Positions 34,271-42,733 of a stretch of 51,179 nt of DNA are shown piece by piece; within the stretch, counting starts at the first letter, position 1, and every line of letters starts with the position of its first letter. The DNA is from Dehalococcoidia bacterium (GTDB lineage Bacteria; Chloroflexota; Dehalococcoidia; Lucifugimonadales; Lucifugimonadaceae). A program made the translations under genes and the position numbers. The notes beneath the pieces are model-generated. The model worked only from the letters and a program-made list of their open reading frames with translations. It did no database searches and was not told the origin of the DNA. The stretch spans positions 1 through 51,179 of the forward strand of contig JASLLE010000010.1 of assembly GCA_030747175.1 (NCBI GenBank), given 5' to 3'.

Positions 34271-34294
34271 AAAATAAGCCCCCAGCATGGGGCT
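34271..34294 (-). terminator. intrinsic terminator after the glycyl radical enzyme gene
   Basis: On the minus strand, AGCCCC pairs with GGGGCT around a 6-base loop (34277-34294), followed by TTATTTT. The stem begins inside the stop codon region of the glycyl radical enzyme. This could attenuate read-through to the MFS and sulfatase genes. Confidence 0.6.
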
Positions 34295-36647
34295 AGATCA
34301 TGCCGTGCTCCACGCGACTGATGTGCAGGAGCTGCTGTTCCCGGCTCAGCATCACGAAGTAGGCTGACCAGCCACCCATCCGCACACGCAAGTGGCGGTA
34401 GTTGTCTGGATCCTCCATCGCCAGTTTGAGCTCTTCGACGTCCGTCACCGTGACCGTGAGCATGTTTCCGCCGAGGTCTACAAAGGCCCTCGTCAACCCG
34501 GCCAGCCGGTTGGTTCCCGCGTTTCCAGAAAGGCCGCTGGCCGAGAACCGAAGGTCGATCGGCCCGCCGGCGGCGAGCGTCTCTACGGGCATCTTGAGGT
34601 AGGAGTTGATCGCCGCGGTTGGCCCGTTCAGATCGGAGCCGGGCACCGGGGAGAAATTAGCCGCTATTGGTTCACCTGGAAGTCGGCCGTCGGGGGTTGC
34701 GCCAACCTCGTGGCCGATCATGGCGTACCAGGAGAAGGTGCCGACCGCCGGCGGGAATATCACCCCGGGATAGCGTTTGGCGTGGTGTTCACTCCGCTCC
34801 ACGAAGTAGTTCATCATCACGGCGCCGATTTGATCGGCGTAGTCGTCGTCGTTGGCGAACCCGGGTGCGCCCGTGGCGAATCGCTGACGCAGGTTTTCGT
34901 GGCCTTCCCATCCCGCCGCGAGCGCCGTGGAGAGTTCGTCCATCGTGACCGAGCCGTCATCGAACACGAGCTTCTTGACCGCTGTCATAGCGTCGGTGGC
35001 GTTGGCCACGGCCTCGCCCATGACGTGCCACACGGTGTAACGGGCGCCACCGCGAATCACGTCCTCCTCTTTTGCTAGGCAATCGAGCGTGAGGGCGGAA
35101 AGCAGGGGGTTGTAGTTGTATTTGCCGTGGTTGCTGTGCTCCAGCGTCCCGTCGGCGACACCTTTGCCGATGAGGTCGATCCCCCCACAGAGCATGTGGT
35201 CGATCTGGCTCTTCCATGCCGTCATCAGGTCATCGAAGCCAGTAAAACCACGGGGGTCACCCGTGTCCGGACCCATCTTTCCGTGGACGGACGAGACGCC
35301 GTTGTTCATCGCCAGTTCAACGCACAGCAGGAAGTTCATCCCGCGGATGAGTTCCTGGTCTGACTGTCCCTGGATCATCGTCTCCCAGCAGTTGGAGTTG
35401 GCGTAATCGCGCGCGTCTTCCGGGGCCACACCGAGGCCGATGTAGGCATCGACGATGGCGTCGTCGTTGTTCAGATAGGGCATGCCACCGCCGGACTTCA
35501 GCACCTCCGCAGAACGCTCCGCGAGTTCCGGGGGCGAGTCGCTGTGCAATCGAACGGTGACGACCGGGCTCGTGTAGGCGAGTTTTTCGAGCGAGTTCAG
35601 GCAGAGATAGGTGAGTTCGTTTGTGCCGTCCTCGCCGTCCGGCCGGATGCCGCTTAACAGGATGTTCTGTCCGAAATGGTTGATGGCGTCTGCTGCGTCC
35701 GAGGCGAAAGCCATCCGGGTCCGATGCCCGGCGGCCCAGTCCCGCACCTCGTCTCCCTCAAAGAAGTTGTCCCGGTCGATCTGGGCGCGATCGTTGAATC
35801 GCAGCCACACGCTGTCGATCAATTCCTGCGCCCGGGGCAACGTGAGATCGCCGGATTCAAAGTCGTTACGGAACGCCGGGTAGAGGTACTGGTCTATCCG
35901 GCCGCATGACAGAGCGGTTCCGGTGGAGAAGAAGGCGTAATGAACGAACCAGAACGATTGAATGGCCTCGTGGAACGACTCCGCCGGGAACTCCGGCACA
36001 CGTCGGCTGACCTCCGCGATGGTCCGAAGTCCCGCGCGGCGCTCACCGTCTGAAGTCTCGGTTGCCAGTTGATCCGCGAAGTCCGCGTAGCGGTGTGCTA
36101 GCTCTATGACGGCGGATCCCTCGACTCGCATCGCGTTGAACAGCGCCAGGGTGTCGTCACGATCCGTGGAAGCAGGCCGCGCTTCGATCTCGGCTATCCG
36201 GGCGTCGACATCGGCAATGACCCCGCCCAGTCCTTTCTCCATGAGCAGTGGGTAGAACGGTGTCTTGTGCGAGAGGTGCGAGGCGATCACGGCGCCGGAT
36301 TCACCGGCCTCGTCGATCTCGGCCGGAAGGGCGAACGATGGCATGGTGGTGCGAACAATGGCCCCGTCCTGGAGAGTGTTCCCTACGATCAGGTCATCGT
36401 CCTCGATGGCGATCGGCATCTCCCGGAGTGTTTTCGCGAAGGCGTGCGCCCGCCGCAAAACGAGCGGGAGATCAGCCATACCCGGGTCGCCCGTAATGCT
36501 CAGATCGCCGCCCCACGAACTTTGCTTGAGGGCCATGCGGTCCTGCACCGCCGCATTCAAGCGCTCGATGCGCTCGTTCCGTATCCGGAGCGTTGCGGCA
36601 AGCCTTGCGCTATCGACATCCGCCGGTCGGAGCGTGCTGATCGTCAT
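34293..36647 (-). CDS. glycyl radical enzyme (pyruvate formate-lyase superfamily), reaction unknown
   Basis: 784-aa glycyl radical enzyme, the usual superfamily length. The C-terminal glycyl radical loop is RMGGWSAYFVMLSREQQ, with the radical Gly759. The active-site Cys is Cys420 in ANSNCWETM, followed by Glu422 in the Cys-x-Glu arrangement shared by dehydratases and lyases. Pyruvate formate-lyase has two adjacent cysteines at this place, so PFL activity is unlikely. The Asn before and Trp after the Cys differ from the common Gly-Cys-Val/Ile-Glu. The upstream gene is the cognate radical SAM activase, and an AGGAG-like site precedes the ATG. The enzyme should be oxygen-sensitive. Substrate candidates are inferred only from the neighbouring transporter and sulfatase. 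Confidence 0.9.
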   Translation of the reverse strand: MTISTLRPADVDSARLAATLRIRNERIERLNAAVQDRMALKQSSWGGDLSITGDPGMADLPLVLRRAHAFAKTLREMPIAIEDDDLIVGNTLQDGAIVRTTMPSFALPAEIDEAGESGAVIASHLSHKTPFYPLLMEKGLGGVIADVDARIAEIEARPASTDRDDTLALFNAMRVEGSAVIELAHRYADFADQLATETSDGERRAGLRTIAEVSRRVPEFPAESFHEAIQSFWFVHYAFFSTGTALSCGRIDQYLYPAFRNDFESGDLTLPRAQELIDSVWLRFNDRAQIDRDNFFEGDEVRDWAAGHRTRMAFASDAADAINHFGQNILLSGIRPDGEDGTNELTYLCLNSLEKLAYTSPVVTVRLHSDSPPELAERSAEVLKSGGGMPYLNNDDAIVDAYIGLGVAPEDARDYANSNCWETMIQGQSDQELIRGMNFLLCVELAMNNGVSSVHGKMGPDTGDPRGFTGFDDLMTAWKSQIDHMLCGGIDLIGKGVADGTLEHSNHGKYNYNPLLSALTLDCLAKEEDVIRGGARYTVWHVMGEAVANATDAMTAVKKLVFDDGSVTMDELSTALAAGWEGHENLRQRFATGAPGFANDDDYADQIGAVMMNYFVERSEHHAKRYPGVIFPPAVGTFSWYAMIGHEVGATPDGRLPGEPIAANFSPVPGSDLNGPTAAINSYLKMPVETLAAGGPIDLRFSASGLSGNAGTNRLAGLTRAFVDLGGNMLTVTVTDVEELKLAMEDPDNYRHLRVRMGGWSAYFVMLSREQQLLHISRVEHGMI

Positions 36648-36713
36648 AACTGTTCTCCCGGTTGTTTTATATCGTTCGTCGCTACGATCTCGGTGTTGAG
36701 GCAGGGCGGTTAC

Positions 36714-37676
36714 TCAACCGCCGATCTGAACTTCCAGTCCTTCAGCCCGGCAGATATCCGCCAGGGCGTTCATAGCGTCTTCGTCCTGTGTGGTCACGTG
36801 GGACAGCTCGAAGGGGGAGTCGATCCACTCGTACTTCGCCCCGGCTGCCGAGTTGTAGGGCAGCAAGACGATAGAGCCGAGGCCAACCTCCGCAGTCATC
36901 GCCGCCGTCGCCCGGATCTGGTCGGGAGCATCGTTCACGCCGCTTATGCAGGGAACGCGGACCTGCATGTCGTGGCCCGCGGCGGCCAGGACACGGAGGT
37001 TGTCCAGGATCAACGCATTCGGCACTCCTGTATGACGCTGATGCTCTGCGGGATCGATGAATTTCACGTCATACAGGATCAGGTCCGTGACATCCGCCAG
37101 CGCGGATATCACTTCCCGGCGGGCGTATCCGGTCGTTTCAAGCGCCGTGTGTATGCCGCGTTGCTGGCAGGCGAGAAGGAAGTTGTAGGAGAAGTCGAAC
37201 TGGCGTGCCGGTTCACCGCCGCTAAGAGTGACGCCGCCTCCGGAGCTTTTGAAGTACGGGGCGTCTCTCGCAACGCGCTCCAGGACGTCGCCGACCGTTA
37301 CCCCATCGCCCGCGATCTTCAGCGCGCCGGTGTAGCAGACGTCCACGCATTCCCCGCACGCCGTGCACGCGGCCCGGTCTAGCACGGCAACGGCGCTCTC
37401 GCTCGTCCCTGACATCACGAGCGCCGATTCCGGACAGGTTGATGGACACAAAGCGCAGCCGTTGCAGCGCTCCGACTGGTACAGGAGCTCCGGGTGGCTG
37501 AGCTGGGACTCCGGGCTGTGGCACCACGCGCAGGAGAGCGGGCAGCCCTTCAGGTAGACGCTGGAACGAATTCCGGGACCGTCGTGGGAGGCAAAACGGT
37601 CGATGTCCAGCAACAGCCCGCGTACGGACAGATCGGCCGGTTCGAGGGCACTCGCGTGTTGTTCGCGCAACGCCAT
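36714..37676 (-). CDS. glycyl-radical enzyme activating protein (radical SAM)
   Basis: 320-aa radical SAM activase that generates the glycyl radical on its partner enzyme. The SAM-cluster motif is Cys45-x3-Cys49-x2-Cys52 (GCPLSCAWCHSPES). It is preceded by DRFASHDGPGIRSSVYLKG, typical of this group. Two extra 4Fe-4S sites follow: Cys71/74/77/81 (CNGCALCPSTCPE) and Cys104/107/110/114 (CTACGECVDVC). This matches the larger activases of non-PFL glycyl radical enzymes rather than PflA, which lacks the extra clusters. It is the first gene of the minus-strand run, 66 bases upstream of the glycyl radical enzyme. Confidence 0.93.
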   Translation of the reverse strand: MALREQHASALEPADLSVRGLLLDIDRFASHDGPGIRSSVYLKGCPLSCAWCHSPESQLSHPELLYQSERCNGCALCPSTCPESALVMSGTSESAVAVLDRAACTACGECVDVCYTGALKIAGDGVTVGDVLERVARDAPYFKSSGGGVTLSGGEPARQFDFSYNFLLACQQRGIHTALETTGYARREVISALADVTDLILYDVKFIDPAEHQRHTGVPNALILDNLRVLAAAGHDMQVRVPCISGVNDAPDQIRATAAMTAEVGLGSIVLLPYNSAAGAKYEWIDSPFELSHVTTQDEDAMNALADICRAEGLEVQIGG

Positions 37677-37884
37677 GGCCGCCAGGGAACCTCCCGGAAA
37701 AGAGGGCGATCTGGTATTGATCCCCGTCGCAGGTTTGCCCGCGACGGTTATGGCAGCCGCAGGGAATGATAGCGTGTCCGGCGGCGTCCGGTCCGCCGCC
37801 GTAGTGTGCGATAGTGCGCGTTTCTGGCGCTGGCCGAAAGCCCAATCCCGATCTCCCGATCACATATTCCAGGAGCGTTTTCCA
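37677..37884. promoter_or_regulatory. divergent intergenic region, activase versus amidohydrolase
   Basis: About 208 bases separate the divergently transcribed radical SAM activase and amidohydrolase genes. Promoters for both operons should lie here. I could not resolve boxes or an operator. Confidence 0.35.
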
Positions 37885-39420
37885 ATGGTCTCCTCGCTTA
37901 TCCGTGGCAAGTACGTCGTGTGCCGGGCCGTCGGCGGCGATGAGAGCGAGATCGTCACCGATGGCGCCGTTTTCCAGCGCGACGGCGAGATCGTGGAGAT
38001 CGGCAGATATGACGATCTCAAGTCCCGTCACCAGCCGGATGAGGTGATCGGCGGCCCGGATTTCGTCGTCATCCCGGGTTTGATCAACGCCCACCACCAC
38101 ACGGGGCTTACCCCGTTCCAGCTCGGCTCCCCCGACCTGCCGCTGGAGCCGTGGGTGATCGCCAAGTTCGGACAGCGAGACGTCGATCCTTACCTGGACA
38201 CGCTTTACTGCGCCATCCAGATGATCGAATCCGGGATCACCACCGTGATGCACAACCACGCCCTTCGCTGGTTCCCGGAAGGGGCGACGCTGGACGACTG
38301 GGGAGCCAGTCTTATCGAAGCCTATGAGGCGTCGGGCATGCGCGTGGCGTTCTCGTTCTTCAACAGGGACCAGAACCACCTCGTTTACGAAGACAATGCC
38401 AGTTTCATGGACACATTGCCAGCGGCGCTCGTTAACCAGGTAAACGATGTATTCCCGTTCAGCCCCGTGTCATCCGCCGACCACCTCGACCTGACCGCGG
38501 AGCTTATCAAGCGCAAGGGGGGCGACCGGGTTCGCGTCTTTGTGAGCGCGCATAACGTCCACTGGTGTTCCGACGAGATGCTGACGGAGGTGTCAGAGTT
38601 CGGCCGGGAGTACGAGACGGGCGTGCATATCCACGTCCAGGAAACGATCTACCAGAAGATGTACGGCACGCGGTACTGGGGTAAAACACCGCTGGCGCAT
38701 CTCAACGACCTGGGATTCCTCGGACCGGAGGTGTCGATAGCGCACGGCACGTGGCTCTCGGAGTCCGATATAGATCTCATGGTGCAGACGGGAACGATGC
38801 TGTGCCACAACCCGAGTTCGAACATGCGGCTCAGCAGCGGAGTTGCCCCGATCAACCGTTTGCTGGACCGCGGTGTTGAGGTGGCGATCGGCATCGATGA
38901 GGCCGGGATTAATGACGACAACGATCTACTCCAGGAGATGCGTCTGGCCCAGAAGATCCACCGGGAACCGGGCGTCGGCGTGGCAAACCCGTCCTCGCAC
39001 AGGATCTTCGATATGGCGACCCGGGCCGGGGCGGAGGTGACCTTTTTTGGCAACCAGGTGGGGACGCTGGAAGCCGGCAAGCGGGCCGATATCGTCCTGC
39101 TGGATCTGACCCGTATTTCCGAGCCCTACCTGGACCCGGACACCAATATCGTGGACGCCATCGTGTACCGGGGGAAGGGGACGGACGTGGACACGGTGAT
39201 CGTTGACGGCGAGGTGTTGATGCGCGGCCGGGAGCTGACGCGCGTGAATAAGGGCGAGGTCCACGCCGGGTTGAAGGCGTCGCTGGCGAAACCGCTGCAA
39301 CCGCACGAGGAGCGGCGTGTGGAGTTGAGCAATACGCTACTCCCGCACGTCAACAGGTGGTTCGCAAACTGGGAGCTTGAGCAGGGAGAACCGCACTACC
39401 GGTACAACGCCCGGGGTTGA
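37885..39420 (+). CDS. amidohydrolase-family protein (TRZ/ATZ or deaminase type)
   Basis: 511-aa metal-dependent amidohydrolase. The start ATG at 37885 is preceded by AGGAG; an upstream in-frame extension of 94 codons overlaps the divergent operon and is rejected. The family pattern is complete: a beta-strand cap, GLINAHHHTGL (His70, His72), HIHVQET, AHGTWLSE and GIDEAGINDDND, which carries the likely catalytic Asp. Late YRGKGTDVDTVIVDGEVLMRGR is the typical C-terminal beta strand pair. Members deaminate or dechlorinate s-triazines, guanine, cytosine or adenosine derivatives. The molybdenum hydroxylase and flavoprotein downstream suggest degradation of an N-heterocycle. Confidence 0.88.
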   Translation: MVSSLIRGKYVVCRAVGGDESEIVTDGAVFQRDGEIVEIGRYDDLKSRHQPDEVIGGPDFVVIPGLINAHHHTGLTPFQLGSPDLPLEPWVIAKFGQRDVDPYLDTLYCAIQMIESGITTVMHNHALRWFPEGATLDDWGASLIEAYEASGMRVAFSFFNRDQNHLVYEDNASFMDTLPAALVNQVNDVFPFSPVSSADHLDLTAELIKRKGGDRVRVFVSAHNVHWCSDEMLTEVSEFGREYETGVHIHVQETIYQKMYGTRYWGKTPLAHLNDLGFLGPEVSIAHGTWLSESDIDLMVQTGTMLCHNPSSNMRLSSGVAPINRLLDRGVEVAIGIDEAGINDDNDLLQEMRLAQKIHREPGVGVANPSSHRIFDMATRAGAEVTFFGNQVGTLEAGKRADIVLLDLTRISEPYLDPDTNIVDAIVYRGKGTDVDTVIVDGEVLMRGRELTRVNKGEVHAGLKASLAKPLQPHEERRVELSNTLLPHVNRWFANWELEQGEPHYRYNARG

Positions 39421-39515
39421 TGGGCTGCGCTGGGCGACTTGCTTTCCCGCCGGGAGAGGACGGGGCTTGGGGGTAACTGGCTGCGTGGAGCCTGTGGAAG
39501 TGGAGGGGTGCAGCG

Positions 39516-39557
39516 ACTTCTCCCTCATCCCGGCCTTCTCCCGCTGGGAGAAGGGGC
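39516..39557. repeat. palindromic repeat of the CTTCTCCC...GGGAGAAGG type
   Basis: ACTTCTCCCTCATCCCGGCC is followed by CTTCTCCCGCTGGGAGAAGG, a hairpin with perfect CCTTCTCCC/GGGAGAAGG arms. It matches the 8874-8915 element in order and spacing. Confidence 0.65.
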
Positions 39558-39609
39558 AAATCTTCCAGTCGTTCGGGCGACGGGACATTACTCAGAAATC
39601 CCCTTCAAC

Positions 39610-39657
39610 AAGCGGGAGAGGATTGGGAGCCTGTGCTGAGCCTGTCGAGTTGTGAGG
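39610..39657 (+). repeat. partial composite repeat with GAGCCTGTCGAG tail
   Basis: Contains GCGGGAGAGGATTGGGAGCC, as in the composite elements, then CTGTGCTGAGCCTGTCGAG, which belongs to the widespread class of CCTGAGCCTGTCGAAGG-type intergenic palindromes. Probably two elements joined. Confidence 0.5.
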
Positions 39658-39961
39658 GGGGACAAACCAACGGTCTACGTCCGTTCGGCTGATCACATCT
39701 CCCTACTTCATTCGCGCGATGCAGGATCCTGGAGCTACACGTCAGCGGGCTGAGCCTTTCGAGATAGGCTGGATCGTGCGACAGCTCTGAACAGTGATTT
39801 GACCCCTCGTTCTCTATCGTGGAACATTCCGGCCCATCGTGACAGCCTGTTGAAAGGGATCACTGGCACGATTTCTACTGCAAACGACTCCCCACGGCGC
39901 TGCGCCGATTTCAAGTCCGGATCCGGGCCGATATCTCGATATATAGAGAAAGGCGAACGCC

Positions 39962-42727
39962 ATGCCAGAGGAATCGAACCGCTCGTCCATGACCGTTACG
40001 GTCAATGGAATTGAGCGGTCGGTCGACCCGGGCCCCGGAACGACCCTTCTCGAAGTGCTGCGCGATGAGATCGGCCTCACCGGCGCCAAGCGCGGCTGTG
40101 ACGATGGAACCTGTGGAACCTGCACCGTAAATCTCAACGGATCGGTCGTCAGGGCGTGCCGGACATCTCCCTCCCGGGCGGATGGCGGCGATCTGCGGAC
40201 GGTCGAGGGTCTGGCGCCGAACGGCAAACTCCACTCGCTGCAAGAGGCGTTTATCCGCCACGACGCGGTCCAGTGCGGCTTTTGTACTCCCGGGATGCTC
40301 ATGTCGGCCGAGGCGCTGCTGGGACGTAATCCGTCGCCGACCCGGGAACAGATAGCCAGGGCGCTCGGGAGCAACATGTGCCGGTGCACCGGCTACCTGG
40401 GCATTATTGACGCCGTGGCGTCCGTGGCCGGGAGCGCGCCCGTATCTGAACCGATTTCCAGTACGACGCCGGTCAGTGGCGTTCCCCGCGCCGACGCGGA
40501 GGACAAGGTGCGCGGGAGGGCGCTGTACGCCGCCGATATCGTCATGCCCGGAATGCTTCACGGCGCGATCCACCGCAGCCCACATATTCATGCGGAAGTC
40601 GTCAGCGTTGATACCCGGGAGGCGGCCGGTCTTCCCGGCGTCATCGCCGTTGTGACTGCCGACGATGTCCCGGGTTTGAACCGGCATGGGCGCGCCGTTA
40701 AGGATCAGCCCGTGCTGGCCGACGACCGCGTGAGACAGGTCGGCGACGCCGTTGCCGCGGTCGCCGCAGAAACCCCTGAGATAGCGGCGCAGGCCGCATC
40801 GCTGATTCATGTCGAATACCGGGAGCTACCGGCCGTACTTGACCCCGGGCTGTCTCTCGACAAAGACGCGCCGGTGATCCAGGAATCCGGAAACAGTGCC
40901 GCCGAGGCGGTCATCACATGGGGCGATCTGGACGGCGAGCTGGAAACGTCGGATGTCGTGACGGAAGAGAGATACGCCACGCAGTGGATCGAGCACGCCT
41001 ACCTTGAACCCGATTCTGCGCTGGCATACCAGGACGACGACGGCACGCTGGTGGTTCGCACGGCCACCCAGCACTCGTTCCTGCACCGGGATATCGTGGC
41101 AGAGACGATGGGGTTGCCCCCGGATCGGGTCCGGATCATGCCATCTACAAGCGGTGGCGCTTTTGGCGGGAAGACCGATGTTTCATGCCAGGCCGCTGCT
41201 GCGCTTCTCGCCCTGAAGACGGAGCGGCCGGTCAGGATCGTCTACAACCGGGAGGAGACGTTCACCTCCACCGTGAAGCGGCATCCGTTCCAGATCCGGT
41301 GCCGGACCGGAGTGACGGCGGAAGGGCGTCTCACGGCGCTGGACGCTGAACTGCTCGTGGATACCGGGGCTTATGCCTCCGCCGTCCCCAACCTGTTTAT
41401 CCGGGCCGGACTATCCATAACCGGGCCGTACCAGTTTCCGGGAGGCGTCATATCCGGTCGCGCCGTCCATACGAACAACACAATGGCCGGGGCGATGCGC
41501 GGTTTCGGTGCGCCGCAGGTCGTATTTGCCATCGAATCCCAGATGGATGAAATGGCGTCCAGGCTTGGGGTCGACCCGCTCGAATTTCGCCTGATGAACA
41601 GGCGCACGGGCGACGACCACAACATTTCTCCCGAGGTTCTCGTGGAAGAGGCGGCGTTCGTGGAGACCGTCGAGGCGGTGCGTCCGCATTACGAGGCCGC
41701 TCGGAGCGCCGCCGCGAAGTTCAATGGAAACTCGGATGGTCGGTTCCGGCGGGGAGTCGGCCTGGCGTGCATGCGCTACGGAGTGGGCGCGTCCGGGAAG
41801 GCGCAGACCCCGGGCCGGGCATCGGTGGAGCTAGCGCCGGACGGCGGGATACGCCTGCTGACCGGCGCGACAGATCTGGGGCAGGGTTCCGATATGGCGC
41901 TGGCCCTCATCGTCGCCGAGCAACTGGCGATGTCCCCCGGGGACGTGGCTGTGTTTTCGGGAGATACTTTTCTCACGGCGGACGCGGGGCCTACCACCGG
42001 GAGCCGAATCGTCTACTACGTTGGTAACGCGGCGATGGAGGCGGCAGAGCGGCTTCGTCGTGAGGTCTTCACCACGGCGTCCGAAATGCTGGAGCGCTCT
42101 GCTGACGAGATGGCCCTGCGCGACGGTTGCGTTATCGTCACGGGCGCGGATGGATCATCACCGGAGACGCTGTCACTTGCCGAGATCGCCTCAGCACGAG
42201 AGTCCGCGGGGCTCCCCCTGCGATTCGACTCAGAGTTTTACCCGGATGTCGGCGGCGACGATCCACGGACAGGCGCGCCCAGCCCTTACGCCGTCTACGT
42301 GACCGCAACGCACCTGGCGGAAATAGAGGTGGATACGGAGCGCGGTGCGGTACGCGTGATTCGCGTGGTCGCGGCGCACGATGTCGGGCGGGCTATATTC
42401 CCGCAGGGCATGAAGGGCCAGATCGAGGGCGCAGTCTCGATGGGGATAGGGCTGGCTCTCAAAGAGGAGTACATCCCGGGCGAGACCGTTGATTTCAAGG
42501 GCTACAGGATCCTGAGCGCCCGGGAGATGCCCGAGGTCGTGACGCTTCTCATCGAGCCGGGCGACCCGTCATCGCCGCTAAAGGCGAAAGGCGTGGCCGA
42601 GTGCGCGACGGTAGCAGTGGCCCCGGCCATAATCAACGCCATAGCGGACGCCACCGGAGTGCGGGTCCGTCAACTTCCGGCGAGTCCCGAGCGCATCACA
42701 TCGTTGCTCGCGGAACTGGACGGTTAA
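39962..42727 (+). CDS. fused 2Fe-2S/molybdopterin hydroxylase (xanthine dehydrogenase/aldehyde oxidoreductase family)
   Basis: 921-aa molybdenum hydroxylase in which the small Fe-S and large molybdopterin subunits form one chain. The N-terminal plant-type 2Fe-2S cluster uses Cys46, 51, 54 and 66 (CDDGTCGTC). The second, all-helical 2Fe-2S site uses Cys105, 108, 140 and 142 (CGFC...CRC). The Mo domain follows from about 170, with GGAFGGK, GAMRGFGAPQ, TGATDLGQGSD and the catalytic Glu in AKGVAECA. The CO-dehydrogenase active-site loop is absent. No FAD subunit is present; the size resembles the aldehyde oxidoreductase of Desulfovibrio gigas (907 aa). AAGG precedes the ATG. It probably hydroxylates an aldehyde or N-heterocycle. 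Confidence 0.92.
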   Translation: MPEESNRSSMTVTVNGIERSVDPGPGTTLLEVLRDEIGLTGAKRGCDDGTCGTCTVNLNGSVVRACRTSPSRADGGDLRTVEGLAPNGKLHSLQEAFIRHDAVQCGFCTPGMLMSAEALLGRNPSPTREQIARALGSNMCRCTGYLGIIDAVASVAGSAPVSEPISSTTPVSGVPRADAEDKVRGRALYAADIVMPGMLHGAIHRSPHIHAEVVSVDTREAAGLPGVIAVVTADDVPGLNRHGRAVKDQPVLADDRVRQVGDAVAAVAAETPEIAAQAASLIHVEYRELPAVLDPGLSLDKDAPVIQESGNSAAEAVITWGDLDGELETSDVVTEERYATQWIEHAYLEPDSALAYQDDDGTLVVRTATQHSFLHRDIVAETMGLPPDRVRIMPSTSGGAFGGKTDVSCQAAAALLALKTERPVRIVYNREETFTSTVKRHPFQIRCRTGVTAEGRLTALDAELLVDTGAYASAVPNLFIRAGLSITGPYQFPGGVISGRAVHTNNTMAGAMRGFGAPQVVFAIESQMDEMASRLGVDPLEFRLMNRRTGDDHNISPEVLVEEAAFVETVEAVRPHYEAARSAAAKFNGNSDGRFRRGVGLACMRYGVGASGKAQTPGRASVELAPDGGIRLLTGATDLGQGSDMALALIVAEQLAMSPGDVAVFSGDTFLTADAGPTTGSRIVYYVGNAAMEAAERLRREVFTTASEMLERSADEMALRDGCVIVTGADGSSPETLSLAEIASARESAGLPLRFDSEFYPDVGGDDPRTGAPSPYAVYVTATHLAEIEVDTERGAVRVIRVVAAHDVGRAIFPQGMKGQIEGAVSMGIGLALKEEYIPGETVDFKGYRILSAREMPEVVTLLIEPGDPSSPLKAKGVAECATVAVAPAIINAIADATGVRVRQLPASPERITSLLAELDG

Positions 42728-42733
42728 CGCCGA

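Larger units (their letters stand above)
39421..39961. other. 541-base intergenic region with multiple palindromic repeats
   Basis: Lies between the amidohydrolase and the Mo hydroxylase. It has no gene I can support. It holds several partial copies of the CTCTCCC/GGGAGAG palindrome family (39442-39473, 39516-39557, 39610-39657), including a GAGCCTGTGCTGAGCCTGTCGAG tract at about 39626-39648 and a GAGCCTTTCGAG variant near 39754. A promoter for the Mo hydroxylase is expected in the last 200 bases. Confidence 0.6.

Noticed and set aside
34293-36647. Assignment as pyruvate formate-lyase
   Set aside because: The adjacent Cys-Cys pair of PFL is missing; only Cys420 is present, in a Cys-x-Glu setting, and the activase has two extra Fe-S sites.
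37603-37884. 94-codon extension of the amidohydrolase
   Set aside because: It overlaps the divergent activase start, and AGGAG precedes the ATG at 37885.
37222-38379. 385-codon minus-strand frame across the divergent promoter
   Set aside because: It overlaps the activase and amidohydrolase genes, both with full catalytic motifs, and has no recognisable domain.
39962-42727. Aerobic carbon monoxide dehydrogenase large subunit
   Set aside because: The CODH active-site loop is absent, and the Fe-S part is fused with no FAD subunit, as in aldehyde oxidoreductases.
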